Of a stretch of DNA of 64,000 nt, positions 37,766-47,303 are shown piece by piece (position 1 is the stretch's first letter; each line of letters begins with the position of its first letter). The notes under the pieces were generated by a model. It made no database searches, was not told the DNA's origin, and worked only from the letters and a program-made list of their open reading frames with translations. The position numbers and the translations under genes were made by a program. The stretch is from an uncultured Clostridia bacterium (GTDB lineage: Bacteria > Bacillota > Clostridia > TANB77 > CAG-508), in NCBI GenBank assembly GCA_934167175.1, contig CAKPKF010000006.1:1-64000 (forward strand), read 5' to 3'.

Positions 37766-39424
37766 ATGGATTATAAAGATTTGGCTGAATTAATATTTCC
37801 AGATGCAAAAGATGTATCATACTATGAGGAAAAATATCCAAGGAGAGAATTAAAAGAGGGGGCTATTGTTACAAGATATGCACCTAGTCCTACAGGATTT
37901 GTTCATATAGGAGGGCTATATCAAAGTTTAATCGCCAAAAAAATGTCAAAGCAAACTGATGGAGTTTTTTTCTTAAGAATAGAAGATACAGACCAAAAAA
38001 GAGAGATAAAAAATGCAATAGAAGATATACTACAAGCATTGAAAGATTTTGGTTTAGAAGCAGATGAAGGAATGATAAGCGAAACAGAAGAAAAGGGAAT
38101 ATATGGGCCATATAAACAATCCTTGAGAAAAGATATATATCAAGCATATGCAAAAAAATTATTAGAAGAGGGAAACGCTTATCCATGTTTTTGTTCACCA
38201 GAAGATTTAGATGAAATGAGAAAAAAACAAGAAAGTGCAAAGGTTAGACCAGGATATTATGGTATATGGGCAAAATGTAGAAATTTATCTGTAGAAGAAA
38301 TGATAGAAAAAATTAAAGCAGGTGAAAAATATATTGTAAGAATAAAATCACCAGGAAGAGAAGATAAAAAAATAAAACATCATGATTTAATTAAAGGAAA
38401 TATAGATTTTCCAGAGAATGATCAAGATATAGTTATAATTAAAGCAGATGGACTTCCAACATATCATTTTGCACATGCTGTGGATGATTATTTAATGGGA
38501 ACTACTCATGTAATTCGTGGTGACGAATGGTTATCTTCAGTACCTTTACATTTACAATTATTCCAAATAATAGGAGCAAAAGCACCTAAATATGCACATA
38601 TAGCACCAATCATGAAAGAAGAAAATGGTGGAAAAAGAAAATTAAGTAAGCGTAAGGACCCAGAATCAGCAGTTTCTTATTATAAAGAAGTAGGAATTCC
38701 TAAAGAAGCAATTATAGAATACTTATTAAATATAGCAAATTCTAATTTTGAATCTTGGAAAAAAGGAAATAAAGATAAATCTATAGATGAATTTGAACTT
38801 TCTCTAAAAAAGATGGGAGTTAGTGGAGCTTTATTTGATATGGTTAAATTATTAGACATTTCAAAAATAGTTATATCTAAATATACCGCAGAAGAAGTTT
38901 ATTCAGAGGTAACAAAATGGGCAAATGAATATGATGAAGAATTATTTAAAATATTAACATCTGATAAAGAATATAGCCTAAAAGTTTTAGGCATAGAAAG
39001 AGGAAATGTAAAACCAAGAAAAGATATAGCAAAATGGGAAGATGTAAAAAAAGAAATAAGATACATGTATAATGAATTATTTTATTCAGATAACATAGAT
39101 TATGTGTTTCCTAAATTTAATAATAAAGAAGAAGTAGAAAAAATATTAAATTTATATATTGATAAATATTACAAAGCAGAAGATGACAAAACTACATGGT
39201 TTAATAGAATGAAAGACTTAGCAGAAGAATTAGGATATGCAAGAGAAGTAAAATTATATAAGCAAGAACCAGAAAAATATCCAGGTCATGTAGGCGATGT
39301 AAGCATGTACATAAGAGTTGCACTAACAGGAAGACAAAATACTCCAGATATATATGAAATAATGTCAATATTGGGTGTAGATGAAATAAGAAAAAGATTT
39401 AATAGATGTATAGAAAACATATAA
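37766..39424 (+). CDS. gltX: Glutamate--tRNA ligase
   Basis: This class I aminoacyl-tRNA synthetase has 552 residues. The HIGH motif is in RYAPSPTGFVHIGGLYQS and KMSKS is in KRKLSKRKD. LRIEDTDQKRE and YHFAHAVDDYLMGTTHVIRG are typical of GluRS. The C-terminal anticodon-binding domain is longer than in E. coli GltX, as in a clostridial subgroup. The ATG at 37766 is chosen because the promoter lies just before it and AGAAAGG is upstream. Confidence 0.95.
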   Translation: MDYKDLAELIFPDAKDVSYYEEKYPRRELKEGAIVTRYAPSPTGFVHIGGLYQSLIAKKMSKQTDGVFFLRIEDTDQKREIKNAIEDILQALKDFGLEADEGMISETEEKGIYGPYKQSLRKDIYQAYAKKLLEEGNAYPCFCSPEDLDEMRKKQESAKVRPGYYGIWAKCRNLSVEEMIEKIKAGEKYIVRIKSPGREDKKIKHHDLIKGNIDFPENDQDIVIIKADGLPTYHFAHAVDDYLMGTTHVIRGDEWLSSVPLHLQLFQIIGAKAPKYAHIAPIMKEENGGKRKLSKRKDPESAVSYYKEVGIPKEAIIEYLLNIANSNFESWKKGNKDKSIDEFELSLKKMGVSGALFDMVKLLDISKIVISKYTAEEVYSEVTKWANEYDEELFKILTSDKEYSLKVLGIERGNVKPRKDIAKWEDVKKEIRYMYNELFYSDNIDYVFPKFNNKEEVEKILNLYIDKYYKAEDDKTTWFNRMKDLAEELGYAREVKLYKQEPEKYPGHVGDVSMYIRVALTGRQNTPDIYEIMSILGVDEIRKRFNRCIENI

Positions 39425-39435
39425 AGGAGATTGCT

Positions 39436-39615
39436 ATGCAATATAATGTAGGAGATAAAGTAAGGTTAAAAAAGCAACATCCATGCGGAAGCAAAATATG
39501 GGAGATTACAAGAGTAGGCGTGGATTTCAAACTAAAATGCTTAGGGTGTGGACATGAGATTTTAGTTGAAAGGCCAAAAGCATTGAAAATGATTACTAAG
39601 AAAATAGATGAATAA
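39436..39615 (+). CDS. DUF951 family protein (YyzM-like)
   Basis: This 59-residue, SH3-like small protein reads YNVGDKVRLKKQHPCGSKIW, then EITRVGVDFKLKCLGCGHEI. That is the full DUF951 pattern, with Cys residues that may hold a metal. Members are widespread in Bacillota, often near chromosome partition genes, with no proven role. The ATG at 39436 follows AAAGGAGA. It is co-transcribed with gltX. Confidence 0.9.
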   Translation: MQYNVGDKVRLKKQHPCGSKIWEITRVGVDFKLKCLGCGHEILVERPKALKMITKKIDE

Positions 39616-39620
39616 ATAAT

Positions 39621-39660
39621 AAGGAAGTAATATGAATATCATATTACTTCCTTAATTTTT
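39621..39660 (+). terminator. Intrinsic terminator after the DUF951 gene
   Basis: AAGGAAGTAATATGA pairs perfectly with TCATATTACTTCCTT, followed by AATTTTTT. Confidence 0.88.
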
Positions 39661-39676
39661 TATATTAGAAATAAAA

Positions 39677-39727
39677 TTTTATGCTCTAACAAATTTAATA
39701 AAAATTTCAATTTCTTAGAGCATAAAA
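39677..39727 (-). terminator. Terminator of the XRE regulator gene
   Basis: TTTTATGCTCTAA pairs with TTAGAGCATAAAA around a long loop. On the minus strand it lies 30 bases past the stop codon. Confidence 0.65.
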
Positions 39728-39759
39728 AAAGTAAATTAAAGAGTGATTTTTGAAATTTT

Positions 39760-40023
39760 TTAAATTTGCTCTTCTTCAAATTCTTTATTTAGTTCATCAA
39801 ATAATTCATCTAATGAAATTGATAATGCTCTAGCTATACCCCATACTTCAAAATCTTTTACTATTTTGTTATTTTTTTCTATTTTAGACAAATCTTCTTT
39901 TGTCATAACAATTCCAAGTAATTCAAGTTTTCTACATAATGCAGATTGGGAAAGGTTTTGCTCGATTCTAGATTTTCTTAATATTTTAGAGATAACGTTA
40001 GATTTATTATTATATTTTCTCAT
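39760..40023 (-). CDS. XRE-type helix-turn-helix regulator, paralogue 1
   Basis: This 87-residue DNA-binding protein has an HTH at about 12-75: ILRKSRIEQNLSQSALCRKL, then MTKEDLSKIEKNNKIVKDFE and ARALSISLDELF. It is closely similar along its whole length to the protein at 41696-41950. AGGAGGAGG precedes the ATG. It is divergent from the 40131 gene, so it may control that promoter region (inference). Confidence 0.85.
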   Translation of the reverse strand: MRKYNNKSNVISKILRKSRIEQNLSQSALCRKLELLGIVMTKEDLSKIEKNNKIVKDFEVWGIARALSISLDELFDELNKEFEEEQI

Positions 40024-40130
40024 AAAACCTCCTCCTTTTATTAAAATATATATTGATTTTATACTAAAGTTAGTGATAAACTGTTATCAGATTAGCAATT
40101 TAATGAGAAAAATTTACGGAGGGTAAAAAA

Positions 40131-40475
40131 ATGGAAGATGATGGAAAATATGTAGAGGTATTAAACAGTATAATAGGTAACGAAAAATACAGAGAATTAG
40201 TATCAGACATTACAAACAAAGTAATAGATAAATTTGGTGGAGATATTTCAATAGAAGAGTTAGTTACTATAATAGAAATTAATATAAAGTCCTTATTAAT
40301 TATAGGGTTATCTTTAGGTATGAATTTAACCAAAAATGAAATCTATGAAAAAGTATATTTAGACCATACTAAAAAATATATTGTTGAAGATAGTTTTGAC
40401 AAGTATATAGAAAAATATACAAAATATATAGAAATAATAAAGAAATTTGTAAAAGAGCAAAAAAGTAAAAATTAA
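40131..40475 (+). CDS. Hypothetical protein
   Basis: This 114-residue, soluble, helix-rich, acidic protein (starts MEDDGKYVEVLNSIIGNEKY) is not one I recognise. It has no signal peptide; a mildly hydrophobic stretch is SLLIIGLSLGMNL near residue 57. ACGGAGGG lies ten bases before the ATG. It is divergent from an XRE regulator and followed by the dehydrogenase gene on its own promoter. Confidence 0.6.
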   Translation: MEDDGKYVEVLNSIIGNEKYRELVSDITNKVIDKFGGDISIEELVTIIEINIKSLLIIGLSLGMNLTKNEIYEKVYLDHTKKYIVEDSFDKYIEKYTKYIEIIKKFVKEQKSKN

Positions 40476-40488
40476 TATAAATTGCCTA

Positions 40489-40518
40489 TTGAATATTTTT
40501 TTATATTTGGTATATAAT
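40489..40518 (+). promoter_or_regulatory. Promoter of the dehydrogenase gene
   Basis: TTGAAT and TATAAT are separated by 18 bases, 36 bases before the TTG start. Confidence 0.55.
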
Positions 40519-40553
40519 CTATATATAAATTATACAAAGGAGTGTGATTTTTT

Positions 40554-41630
40554 TTGGATAGAAAAATCAAAGTAGTACAATATGGTACAGGAAAGATGGC
40601 AGTATACACAATGCGTTATGTGTATGAAAAAGGGGCTGAAATAGTAGGAGCTATTGATATAAATCCAAATGTAATAGGAAAAGATATAGGCGATGTAATG
40701 AATACAGAAAAAAAAGGAGTAACAGTAACATCAATAGAGAATGCAGAAGAAATGTTAAGACAAGTTAACCCGGATATAGTAATAGTTACAACAATGAGTT
40801 TACTAAGTGATGTTAAAGATGCATTAATGTTATGTGCAAAACTTGGAATAAATGCAATCACAACATGTGAAGAAGCATTCTTCCCTTGGAATTCAAATCC
40901 AAATGCAACTAGAGAAATAGATGAAATGGCAAAGAAAAACAATTGTACAATCACAGGAAGTGGATATCAAGACATATATTGGGGAAATTTAATAAGTAAT
41001 TTAGCAGGTTCAACACATAAAATAACTAAAATAGTAGGTTCTTCAAGTTATAACGTAGAAGAATATGGAATAGCCTTAGCAAAGGCACATGGAGCTGGAT
41101 TAGATTTAGAAACATTTGATAAAGAAGTTGCTTCAGCAGATGAAATACCAGCTGAAGAAAGACAAAAATTAATAGATAATGGAGAATTTCTGCCATCATA
41201 CATGTGGAATGTTAATGGATGGTTATGTTCAAAATTAGGGCTAACTGTTGAAAGTCAAGTACAAAAATGTGTCCCACAAACATATAAAGAAGATATAGAA
41301 TCTACAACTTTGGGAATGACTGTTAAAGCAGGTATGGCAACAGGAATGAGTGCTGTTGTTACAACTAATACAAAAGAGGGAATAGTCATTGAAACTCAAT
41401 GTATAGGTAAAGTTTATTCAAAAGAAGATTATGATAAAAATGAGTGGACAGTAGAGGGAGAACCATCTACAACATTGGTAATATCAAAACCAGACACAGT
41501 AGAATTAACTTGTGCAACAGTAGTAAATAGAATACCAGATGTAATAAATGCTGAAGCAGGTTATGTAACAACAGAGAAATTTGATGAATTAGAATATAGA
41601 GTAAAACCGTTAAATGAATATGTAAAATAA
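40554..41630 (+). CDS. 2,4-diaminopentanoate dehydrogenase-like oxidoreductase (DapB N-terminal fold)
   Basis: This 358-residue NAD(P)-dependent oxidoreductase has a Rossmann fold at the start (VVQYGTGKMAVYTMRY, then GAIDINPNVIGKDIGD). Its overall pattern resembles the dehydrogenase of clostridial ornithine fermentation (Ord). TTCEEAFFPWNSNP and GSGYQDIYWGNL look like active-site regions. No other ornithine fermentation genes (orr, oraS/oraE, ortA/ortB) are in this window, so the true substrate is uncertain. The TTG start follows AAAGGAGTG. Confidence 0.7.
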   Translation: MDRKIKVVQYGTGKMAVYTMRYVYEKGAEIVGAIDINPNVIGKDIGDVMNTEKKGVTVTSIENAEEMLRQVNPDIVIVTTMSLLSDVKDALMLCAKLGINAITTCEEAFFPWNSNPNATREIDEMAKKNNCTITGSGYQDIYWGNLISNLAGSTHKITKIVGSSSYNVEEYGIALAKAHGAGLDLETFDKEVASADEIPAEERQKLIDNGEFLPSYMWNVNGWLCSKLGLTVESQVQKCVPQTYKEDIESTTLGMTVKAGMATGMSAVVTTNTKEGIVIETQCIGKVYSKEDYDKNEWTVEGEPSTTLVISKPDTVELTCATVVNRIPDVINAEAGYVTTEKFDELEYRVKPLNEYVK

Positions 41631-41632
41631 AA

Positions 41633-41674
41633 AAATAAAGTATAGTTTAATTTTTAAACTATACTTTATTTTTT
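41633..41674 (+). terminator. Intrinsic terminator after the dehydrogenase gene
   Basis: AAATAAAGTATAGTTTAA pairs perfectly over 18 bases with TTAAACTATACTTTATTT around a three-base loop, followed by T. It can also serve the converging XRE gene. Confidence 0.88.
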
Positions 41675-41695
41675 AGGCAAAATCGAAGAGCCTTA

Positions 41696-41950
41696 TTATT
41701 CTTTAAATTCTAAATTAAGTTCTGTTAATAAATCATCTAGTGAAACGGATAATGCTCTAGCAATTCCCCATAATTCGAAATCTTTTACAATTTTATTTCC
41801 ATGTTCAATCTTGGATAAATCTTCTTTAGTCATAACAATTCCATACAATTCTAGTTTATGGCATAATTGCGTTTGAGATATTGACTTTTCTTTTCTTATT
41901 TTTTTTAATTTATTTGATATAACATTAGATTTATCATTATATTTTCTCAC
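41696..41950 (-). CDS. XRE-type helix-turn-helix regulator, paralogue 2
   Basis: This 84-residue HTH protein matches the 39760 gene almost throughout: the start MRKY-NDKSNVIS, LSKIEHGNKIVKDFELWGI and ARALSVSLDDLL. AAGGAGGAG lies before the ATG. The pair flanks the 40131 gene and the dehydrogenase and probably arose by local duplication. Confidence 0.85.
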   Translation of the reverse strand: MRKYNDKSNVISNKLKKIRKEKSISQTQLCHKLELYGIVMTKEDLSKIEHGNKIVKDFELWGIARALSVSLDDLLTELNLEFKE

Positions 41951-42079
41951 AAAAGCTCCTCCTTAATAAAATAAAATTTTATTTAATCTATTGTACAACA
42001 ATATTATCACTTAAGCGTTATCAATCTGGAAATAAATAGAAAAAATTTACTGAGAGTAAAGTTTTGACATAGTAAAAAT

Positions 42080-42114
42080 AAAAAACACTAGTTTTTATAA
42101 AACTAGTGTTTTTT
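42080..42114 (-). terminator. Intrinsic terminator of tyrS (bidirectional)
   Basis: AAAAAACACTAGTTTT pairs perfectly with AAAACTAGTGTTTTTT around a three-base loop, just past the tyrS stop. Confidence 0.88.
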
Positions 42115-42123
42115 AAATCAAGA

Positions 42124-43338
42124 TTATTTTTCTAATTTATGAAAAACTTTTTTTCCTTTTCTTAAAATTGCGTAACCATTTTTAAAATCTTTTTCAGATA
42201 AAGCATAATTAGTATCTTCTATCTTTGTATCATTTAAAGATATGCCACCTTGTGAGATTAATGTTCTAGCTTGAGATTTAGATTTTGCAATATCAGCTAA
42301 AACTATAGCATCAACAATAGAAATATTAATATCATTTAACTTAGTAGAAGGCATATTATCTAAATCGCCATTTCCTTCAAATAAAGCTTGAGAAGCTTCT
42401 TCAGCTTTTTTTGCAGCTTCTTCACCATGAATTAATTTTGTTATTTCAAAAGCTAATACTTTTTTAGCTTCATTTATTTTTTCATCTTTAAAGCTAGAAA
42501 GTCTGTTTATTTCATCCATTGGTAAGAATGTAAGGAGACACAAAACGTTTCTTACGCTTTCATCCTCAATATTTCTCCAATATTGATAAAATTCATATGG
42601 AGAAGTTTTTTCTGGATCTAACCATAAAGCACCTTTTTCTGTTTTTCCCATTTTTTTACCTTCTTTTGTTGTAAGAAGTTTAAATGTTAATCCATAAGAA
42701 TCATCATTACCGATTTTTCTAATTAAATCAACACCACCTATGATATTAGACCATTGATCATTTCCACCCATTTGAAGCTTACATCCATAGTGGTCATGTA
42801 GATATAAGAAATCATAAGACTGCATAATCATATACCCAAGTTCAAAGAAAGTTAATCCCTTTTCAAGTCTTTGCTTATAACATTCTGCAGCAAGCATTCT
42901 GTTTATAGAAAAATGAACACCAATGTCTCTCATAAACTCGATATAATTTAAGTCTAAAAGCCAATCAGCATTATTTACTATAATAGCAGCATTTTCTCCT
43001 TCAAAACTTAAAAATTTAGAAAGTTGAGTTTTGAACTTTTCTACATTTTGATTAATTTCTTCACGTCCCATCATTCTTCTCATATCTGTCTTACCAGAAG
43101 GGTCACCAATTGTTACAGTACCACCACCAATAAGAATAATAGGTTTATGTCCACATTTTTGCATATGTGAAGCTACCATCATAGATACAAAATGACCTAC
43201 ATGTAAGCTGTCTGCGGTAGGGTCAAAGCCTATGTAAAATGGCACACTTTCTTTTTGAAATAATTCTTTTACTTCTTTTTCATGTGTTAGTTGTTCAATA
43301 TATCCACGTTCTTCTAATATGTCAAAAACATTTTGCAT
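42124..43338 (-). CDS. tyrS: Tyrosine--tRNA ligase
   Basis: This TyrRS has 404 residues. The HIGH motif is in [17 protein letters not shown]. The tyrosine pocket is [24 protein letters not shown]. The KMSKS equivalent is KMGKTEKGA. An S4 RNA-binding domain lies at the C-terminus ([15 protein letters not shown]). The inner ATG at 43338 is nine bases from AGGAGG and is preferred over one at 43347 that sits against it. No T-box leader is visible: the 37-base gap to the upstream gene is too short. Confidence 0.97.
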   Translation of the reverse strand: MQNVFDILEERGYIEQLTHEKEVKELFQKESVPFYIGFDPTADSLHVGHFVSMMVASHMQKCGHKPIILIGGGTVTIGDPSGKTDMRRMMGREEINQNVEKFKTQLSKFLSFEGENAAIIVNNADWLLDLNYIEFMRDIGVHFSINRMLAAECYKQRLEKGLTFFELGYMIMQSYDFLYLHDHYGCKLQMGGNDQWSNIIGGVDLIRKIGNDDSYGLTFKLLTTKEGKKMGKTEKGALWLDPEKTSPYEFYQYWRNIEDESVRNVLCLLTFLPMDEINRLSSFKDEKINEAKKVLAFEITKLIHGEEAAKKAEEASQALFEGNGDLDNMPSTKLNDINISIVDAIVLADIAKSKSQARTLISQGGISLNDTKIEDTNYALSEKDFKNGYAILRKGKKVFHKLEK

Positions 43339-43375
43339 TATATACATCCTCCTTATAGATTATAATTAAGTAAAA

Positions 43376-43612
43376 TTATTTTAATGTTGTTTGTGTTTTA
43401 AATAACTCGTTATTTTGTAAGTATCTATTTATGTTTTTTTCAGATATTCCAGTATAATAAGAAATATCATTTATTGTATTGTTATTACTAGTACTTTCAA
43501 AGAAATTTTTTAATTTTGAGATTTCTGCTTTATCTTTTGGGACACAATTTTGACAAACTGATTCTTCAGAAGAGAAGAAACCTCCACAACGACTACATTT
43601 TTTTATTACCAT
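43376..43612 (-). CDS. Small zinc-ribbon protein upstream of tyrS
   Basis: This 78-residue protein has an N-terminal CxxC...CxxC ribbon (CSRCGGFF, SVCQNC) and a C-terminal helix-turn-helix-like part (NTINDISYYTGISEKNINRYLQ). The layout resembles the short regulators often annotated as flagellar operon YvyF-like proteins, but no flagellar gene is nearby. It shares the transcript with tyrS. Role unknown. Confidence 0.65.
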   Translation of the reverse strand: MVIKKCSRCGGFFSSEESVCQNCVPKDKAEISKLKNFFESTSNNNTINDISYYTGISEKNINRYLQNNELFKTQTTLK

Positions 43613-43794
43613 ATAAAAACCCCCATAAATAAATAATTTCTAGCAACAACTAGGTTACTTTGCATTTTATCATAAAAAGGAATAAAAAGAAAGAAAAAAT
43701 AGATAAAAATTAAATAAAAAAAGTTTAGATAAAATGTTCACGAATTTTGTATTTTATGATATAGTAACATAGAAACCAAAAAAGTTAGGAGAGT

Positions 43795-45492
43795 ATGGGT
43801 GGAAAAATGAAAATAATTGGAAAAAAAATAAGTAAAAGATTATTAATAAATACTTTGGTTGTTATTATATTTATATTATTTATAGCATTTATATTGAGTA
43901 TTGCACCAAATTATATTAGAAATGAAATAAAAGATAAAACGAATTTGATTATTAATAATAATAATGTAACTGCTAAATTAAAAAAAGATGTAATAATAGA
44001 TGATAGTGGAAATGTATTTATATCTAAAGAAGATGCTACAAATTATTTTGATAAATACTTAGATTATGATAAAGATACAAAAAATATAGTAACAACATCA
44101 GATACAAAGGTAGCAAAATTGAAATTAGATGATAGAATTATAAAAGTAAATGGAACAGAAACAAAAATGGCAGTTGCACCAATTGAGAAAAATGGAACAA
44201 TATATTTACCTTTTTCGGAAATGGAAAAAGTATATAATATTGATTTAAACTATATAAAAGACACTAATAGAGTTATAATAGATTCGCTAGATAGAGAGTT
44301 TATTACTGTAAATAGTAGAAAAAATTTGAAAGTAAAATATAAAGATAAAAAATTATCAAGTACAGTCGAGAAAATAAAAAAAGGTGACGAATTAGTCTGG
44401 ATATCAAAAGGAGATAATGATTGGGTAAAAGTAAGAACAAAAAATGGAAAAATAGGATATATAAAAGAAAAGGATACAGCAAACCAAATATATGTTAGGC
44501 AGAAAATGGAAGAAAAAAATAAAGTGAATGGGAAAGTTAATCTTGTTTGGGACTATTATTCAGAATATGTAAAAGCACCAAACAGAGAAGGAACATCAAT
44601 AGATGGAGTTAATGTTGTCTCACCAGCATTTTTCTCACTAGAAAAAGAAGGAAAAGGTAATATTGTAGAAAACATAGGTGATGAAGGAAGAGCATATATT
44701 GAATGGGCAAAAGCAAATAAATATCAAATATGGCCTATGGTTTCAAATAATTCATTAAAAGAAACAACAACAGAAATTATGAAGAGCGAAGAATTAAGAG
44801 AAAATTTAATAGACAATATAGTAAGAGAAGCAGTTCAGTATGAACTAGATGGAATAAACATTGATTTTGAAAATATGTATAGTGAAGATAAAGATTTATT
44901 CTCTAAATTTATAATTGAGTTAGCACCAAGACTAAAAGATTGTGGAATAATACTTTCTGTTGATGTAACAGCACCAGACGGAAGTGAGACATGGTCTTTA
45001 TGTTTTGATAGAAACATAATTGGAGATGTAGCAGACTATATAGTATTTATGGCATATGATCAATATGGAATTTCAAGTAAAACACCAGGAACTACAGCAG
45101 GATATAATTGGGTAGAAACAAATATCAATAAATTCTTAAATCAGGAAGATGTAAAAAAAGAAAAAATAATTTTAGGCATACCATTATACACAAGAATGTG
45201 GAAAGAAACAGATGGAAAAATTACAAGTTCAGTTGTAAATATGAACCAAATAGAGGAAAACCTACCTCCAGAATCTACAGTAGAAAGAAAATGGAATGAT
45301 GAACTAAAACAATACTATGTAGAATATAAAATGAATAATACGGTATATAGAATGTGGATAGAAGATGAGAAATCTATTACTGAAAAATTAAATTTAATAA
45401 AAAAATATGAATTAGCAGGAGCAGCTTTTTGGGAAAAAGACAGAGAAACTGAGAATGTATGGCAAATCACAAAAAATATATTAAAAGATTAG
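43795..45492 (+). CDS. Membrane-anchored glycoside hydrolase family 18 protein with SH3 domain
   Basis: This 565-residue, surface-exposed protein has a membrane anchor at about 20-38. A stalk domain of the copper amine oxidase N-terminal type follows (about 60-165, TYLPFSEMEKVYNI). Next is a bacterial SH3 domain (about 180-230, WISKGDNDWVKVRTKNGKIGYI) and a GH18 barrel (about 245-560). The catalytic signature is DGINIDFEN with the acid Glu, and a later MAYDQYG strand is typical. These enzymes cut GlcNAc polymers, often peptidoglycan in spore formers. An ATG at 43807 with GGGTGG before it is an equally possible start. Confidence 0.88.
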   Translation: MGGKMKIIGKKISKRLLINTLVVIIFILFIAFILSIAPNYIRNEIKDKTNLIINNNNVTAKLKKDVIIDDSGNVFISKEDATNYFDKYLDYDKDTKNIVTTSDTKVAKLKLDDRIIKVNGTETKMAVAPIEKNGTIYLPFSEMEKVYNIDLNYIKDTNRVIIDSLDREFITVNSRKNLKVKYKDKKLSSTVEKIKKGDELVWISKGDNDWVKVRTKNGKIGYIKEKDTANQIYVRQKMEEKNKVNGKVNLVWDYYSEYVKAPNREGTSIDGVNVVSPAFFSLEKEGKGNIVENIGDEGRAYIEWAKANKYQIWPMVSNNSLKETTTEIMKSEELRENLIDNIVREAVQYELDGINIDFENMYSEDKDLFSKFIIELAPRLKDCGIILSVDVTAPDGSETWSLCFDRNIIGDVADYIVFMAYDQYGISSKTPGTTAGYNWVETNINKFLNQEDVKKEKIILGIPLYTRMWKETDGKITSSVVNMNQIEENLPPESTVERKWNDELKQYYVEYKMNNTVYRMWIEDEKSITEKLNLIKKYELAGAAFWEKDRETENVWQITKNILKD

Positions 45493-45521
45493 TCATAAAA
45501 AAAGGTGTACTCAATATAAAT

Positions 45522-45560
45522 AAAATAAAGTGAATTAAATATAATTCACTTTATTTTTTA
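45522..45560 (+). terminator. Intrinsic terminator of the GH18 gene
   Basis: AAAATAAAGTGAATTA pairs with TAATTCACTTTATTTT around a four-base loop, followed by T. Confidence 0.88.
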
Positions 45561-45670
45561 TAAGAAAGTAATTCTGATTTTATAATACATAAAAATAACA
45601 TTATAATAATTTACGAAAAGTTAAATTTGTTATAGTATTATTAAGTTTTTTATATAAAGAAGGTGTTTGG

Positions 45671-46618
45671 TTGTATAAATTTGCATATATAAAATTTGCT
45701 GATAGCAAAGAAGAGTTAGTAGGTAACTTAAATATAGTAAATAAAACAAAATTTCTGGTAAAAAAAATATGTTATACACCAACAATAAAAATATTTGAGA
45801 ATAAAAAAATATATATATTCCCAAGGAATAAATTCTATAATATAGCAAGAACAGAAAAAATAACAAATAAATTAGCCAAAGAACTTAAAGAAAAGCAAAT
45901 AGATAACATTATAATATGTAAAGAACTAAATAAGAATGATATGTTTAAAAACATTATATACAGTAACAATATAGATATATTAGATGGGAAGTGGTTATAT
46001 AATTTTTTATTGTATGATATATTAATGTATATTTTAATTCAAAAAAAAATGAAAATTGAAAAACAGGAAATACATATATTAATAAACGATACATCGGATA
46101 TAAAACTGAGCAATATAATAAAATTTGCAAAAATATGTAAAAGAGTAAATATAATTACAAATAACCCAAGTAGATTCAAAAATATAGAAAATAAGCTATA
46201 TGATGATTATGGAATAATATTAGCGATAAATAATAACAAAAAGAAAAGCCTTCTAAATGCAAAAATAATTTTAAATATTGATTTTCCAGAAGAAATAATA
46301 AATAAATATAATATTTACAGAAAAGCAATAATTGTAAATGTTAGAGATGAAATTAAAATATATTCAAAAGGATTTGAAGGAATAAGTATAATAAATTATC
46401 AAATCACATTAAATAAAAAACATAAGGAATTGCTAAAAAAATATAATTTGTATGATGATTTTGAAAATAATGTGTTATATGAAAGTCTTATATATAGAAA
46501 GGATAACGTTAAAAATATTATAAAACAAATAAAAAATGATGAGGTAAAAATTTCTAATTTATTGGGAAAAAGAGGAATAATCAACACAGAGGAATATAAA
46601 AGTGTAAAAAAATGTTAA
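45671..46618 (+). CDS. Hypothetical protein with Rossmann-like C-terminal half
   Basis: This 315-residue, Lys/Asn/Ile-rich soluble protein matches no family I recognise. The middle (EKQEIHILINDTSDIKLSNI, RVNIITNNPSRFKNIENKLY) and following region (AKIILNIDFPEEIINKY) look like alternating strands and helices of a nucleotide-binding fold. They resemble the part of dehydrogenases where a second domain binds a cofactor. No glycine-rich loop is evident. The TTG start follows AAGGTG. It is monocistronic, between a terminator and the greA promoter. Confidence 0.6.
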   Translation: MYKFAYIKFADSKEELVGNLNIVNKTKFLVKKICYTPTIKIFENKKIYIFPRNKFYNIARTEKITNKLAKELKEKQIDNIIICKELNKNDMFKNIIYSNNIDILDGKWLYNFLLYDILMYILIQKKMKIEKQEIHILINDTSDIKLSNIIKFAKICKRVNIITNNPSRFKNIENKLYDDYGIILAINNNKKKSLLNAKIILNIDFPEEIINKYNIYRKAIIVNVRDEIKIYSKGFEGISIINYQITLNKKHKELLKKYNLYDDFENNVLYESLIYRKDNVKNIIKQIKNDEVKISNLLGKRGIINTEEYKSVKKC

Positions 46619-46673
46619 AAGTATGTATCACTATTTGACAATAATAAAAAATATAAAAAATTACGTATATAAC

Positions 46674-46702
46674 TTGACAAAATTAAAATAGTGCCTTAAT
46701 AT
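46674..46702 (+). promoter_or_regulatory. Promoter of greA
   Basis: A consensus TTGACA is followed by a 17-base spacer and TAATAT. The leader to greA is about 34 bases with AGGAGG. Confidence 0.78.
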
Positions 46703-46742
46703 AGGAGAATAGAATATAATTACTTAAAGAGGAGGTCAAAAA

Positions 46743-47219
46743 ATGGAGGACAAAGAAGTATTATTAACACAAGAAGGATATGACAAATTGGAGGCAGAAT
46801 TAGAATATTTAAAAACTGAAAAGAGAACTGAAATATCAGAACGTATAAAAGTTGCATTAGGTTTTGGAGATTTATCAGAAAATTCTGAATATGATGAAGC
46901 AAAAAATGCACAAGCAAATAATGAAATGAAAATAGCAGGATTGGAAAATAAATTAAGATATGCAAAGATAATAGATGAGTCTGAAATAGATACTAAGACT
47001 GTTCAAGTAGGAAATACAGTAAAAGTACTAGATATGGAATACAATGAAGAGTTAGAATATACAATAGTAGGTTCAACAGAAGTTAATTTAGCAGAAAATA
47101 AAATATCTAATGAATCTCCGATAGGAGCAGCTCTACTAGGAGCAAAGAAAAATCAAATAGTAGAAGCTAAAGCACCAGCAGGAATACTAAAATATAAAGT
47201 ATTATCAATAAAAAAATAA
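46743..47219 (+). CDS. greA: Transcription elongation factor GreA
   Basis: This 158-residue protein rescues backtracked RNA polymerase. The N-terminal coiled coil has [20 protein letters not shown] and the tip acidic residues in [14 protein letters not shown]. The C-terminal FKBP-like domain ends [23 protein letters not shown] precedes the ATG. Confidence 0.97.
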   Translation: MEDKEVLLTQEGYDKLEAELEYLKTEKRTEISERIKVALGFGDLSENSEYDEAKNAQANNEMKIAGLENKLRYAKIIDESEIDTKTVQVGNTVKVLDMEYNEELEYTIVGSTEVNLAENKISNESPIGAALLGAKKNQIVEAKAPAGILKYKVLSIKK

Positions 47220-47246
47220 ACTATACTTAAGTATAGTTTATTTTTT
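47218..47246 (+). terminator. Intrinsic terminator of greA
   Basis: AAACTATACTT / AAGTATAGTTT form a perfect palindrome followed by ATTTTTTT. Confidence 0.85.
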
Positions 47247-47259
47247 TATTGATTTAAGT

Positions 47260-47300
47260 AAAAAGCAAAGAAAAAATTTTAATTTTTCTTTGCTTTTTGT
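47260..47300 (-). terminator. Terminator of the aminotransferase gene
   Basis: AAAAAGCAAAGAAAAA pairs with TTTTTCTTTGCTTTTT just past the minus-strand stop. It can work in both directions. Confidence 0.75.
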
Positions 47301-47303
47301 TTT

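Noticed and set aside
43339..43794. T-box leader for tyrS
   Set aside because: tyrS follows the zinc-ribbon gene by 37 bases, and the region upstream of that gene lacks a T-box motif and has too little room.
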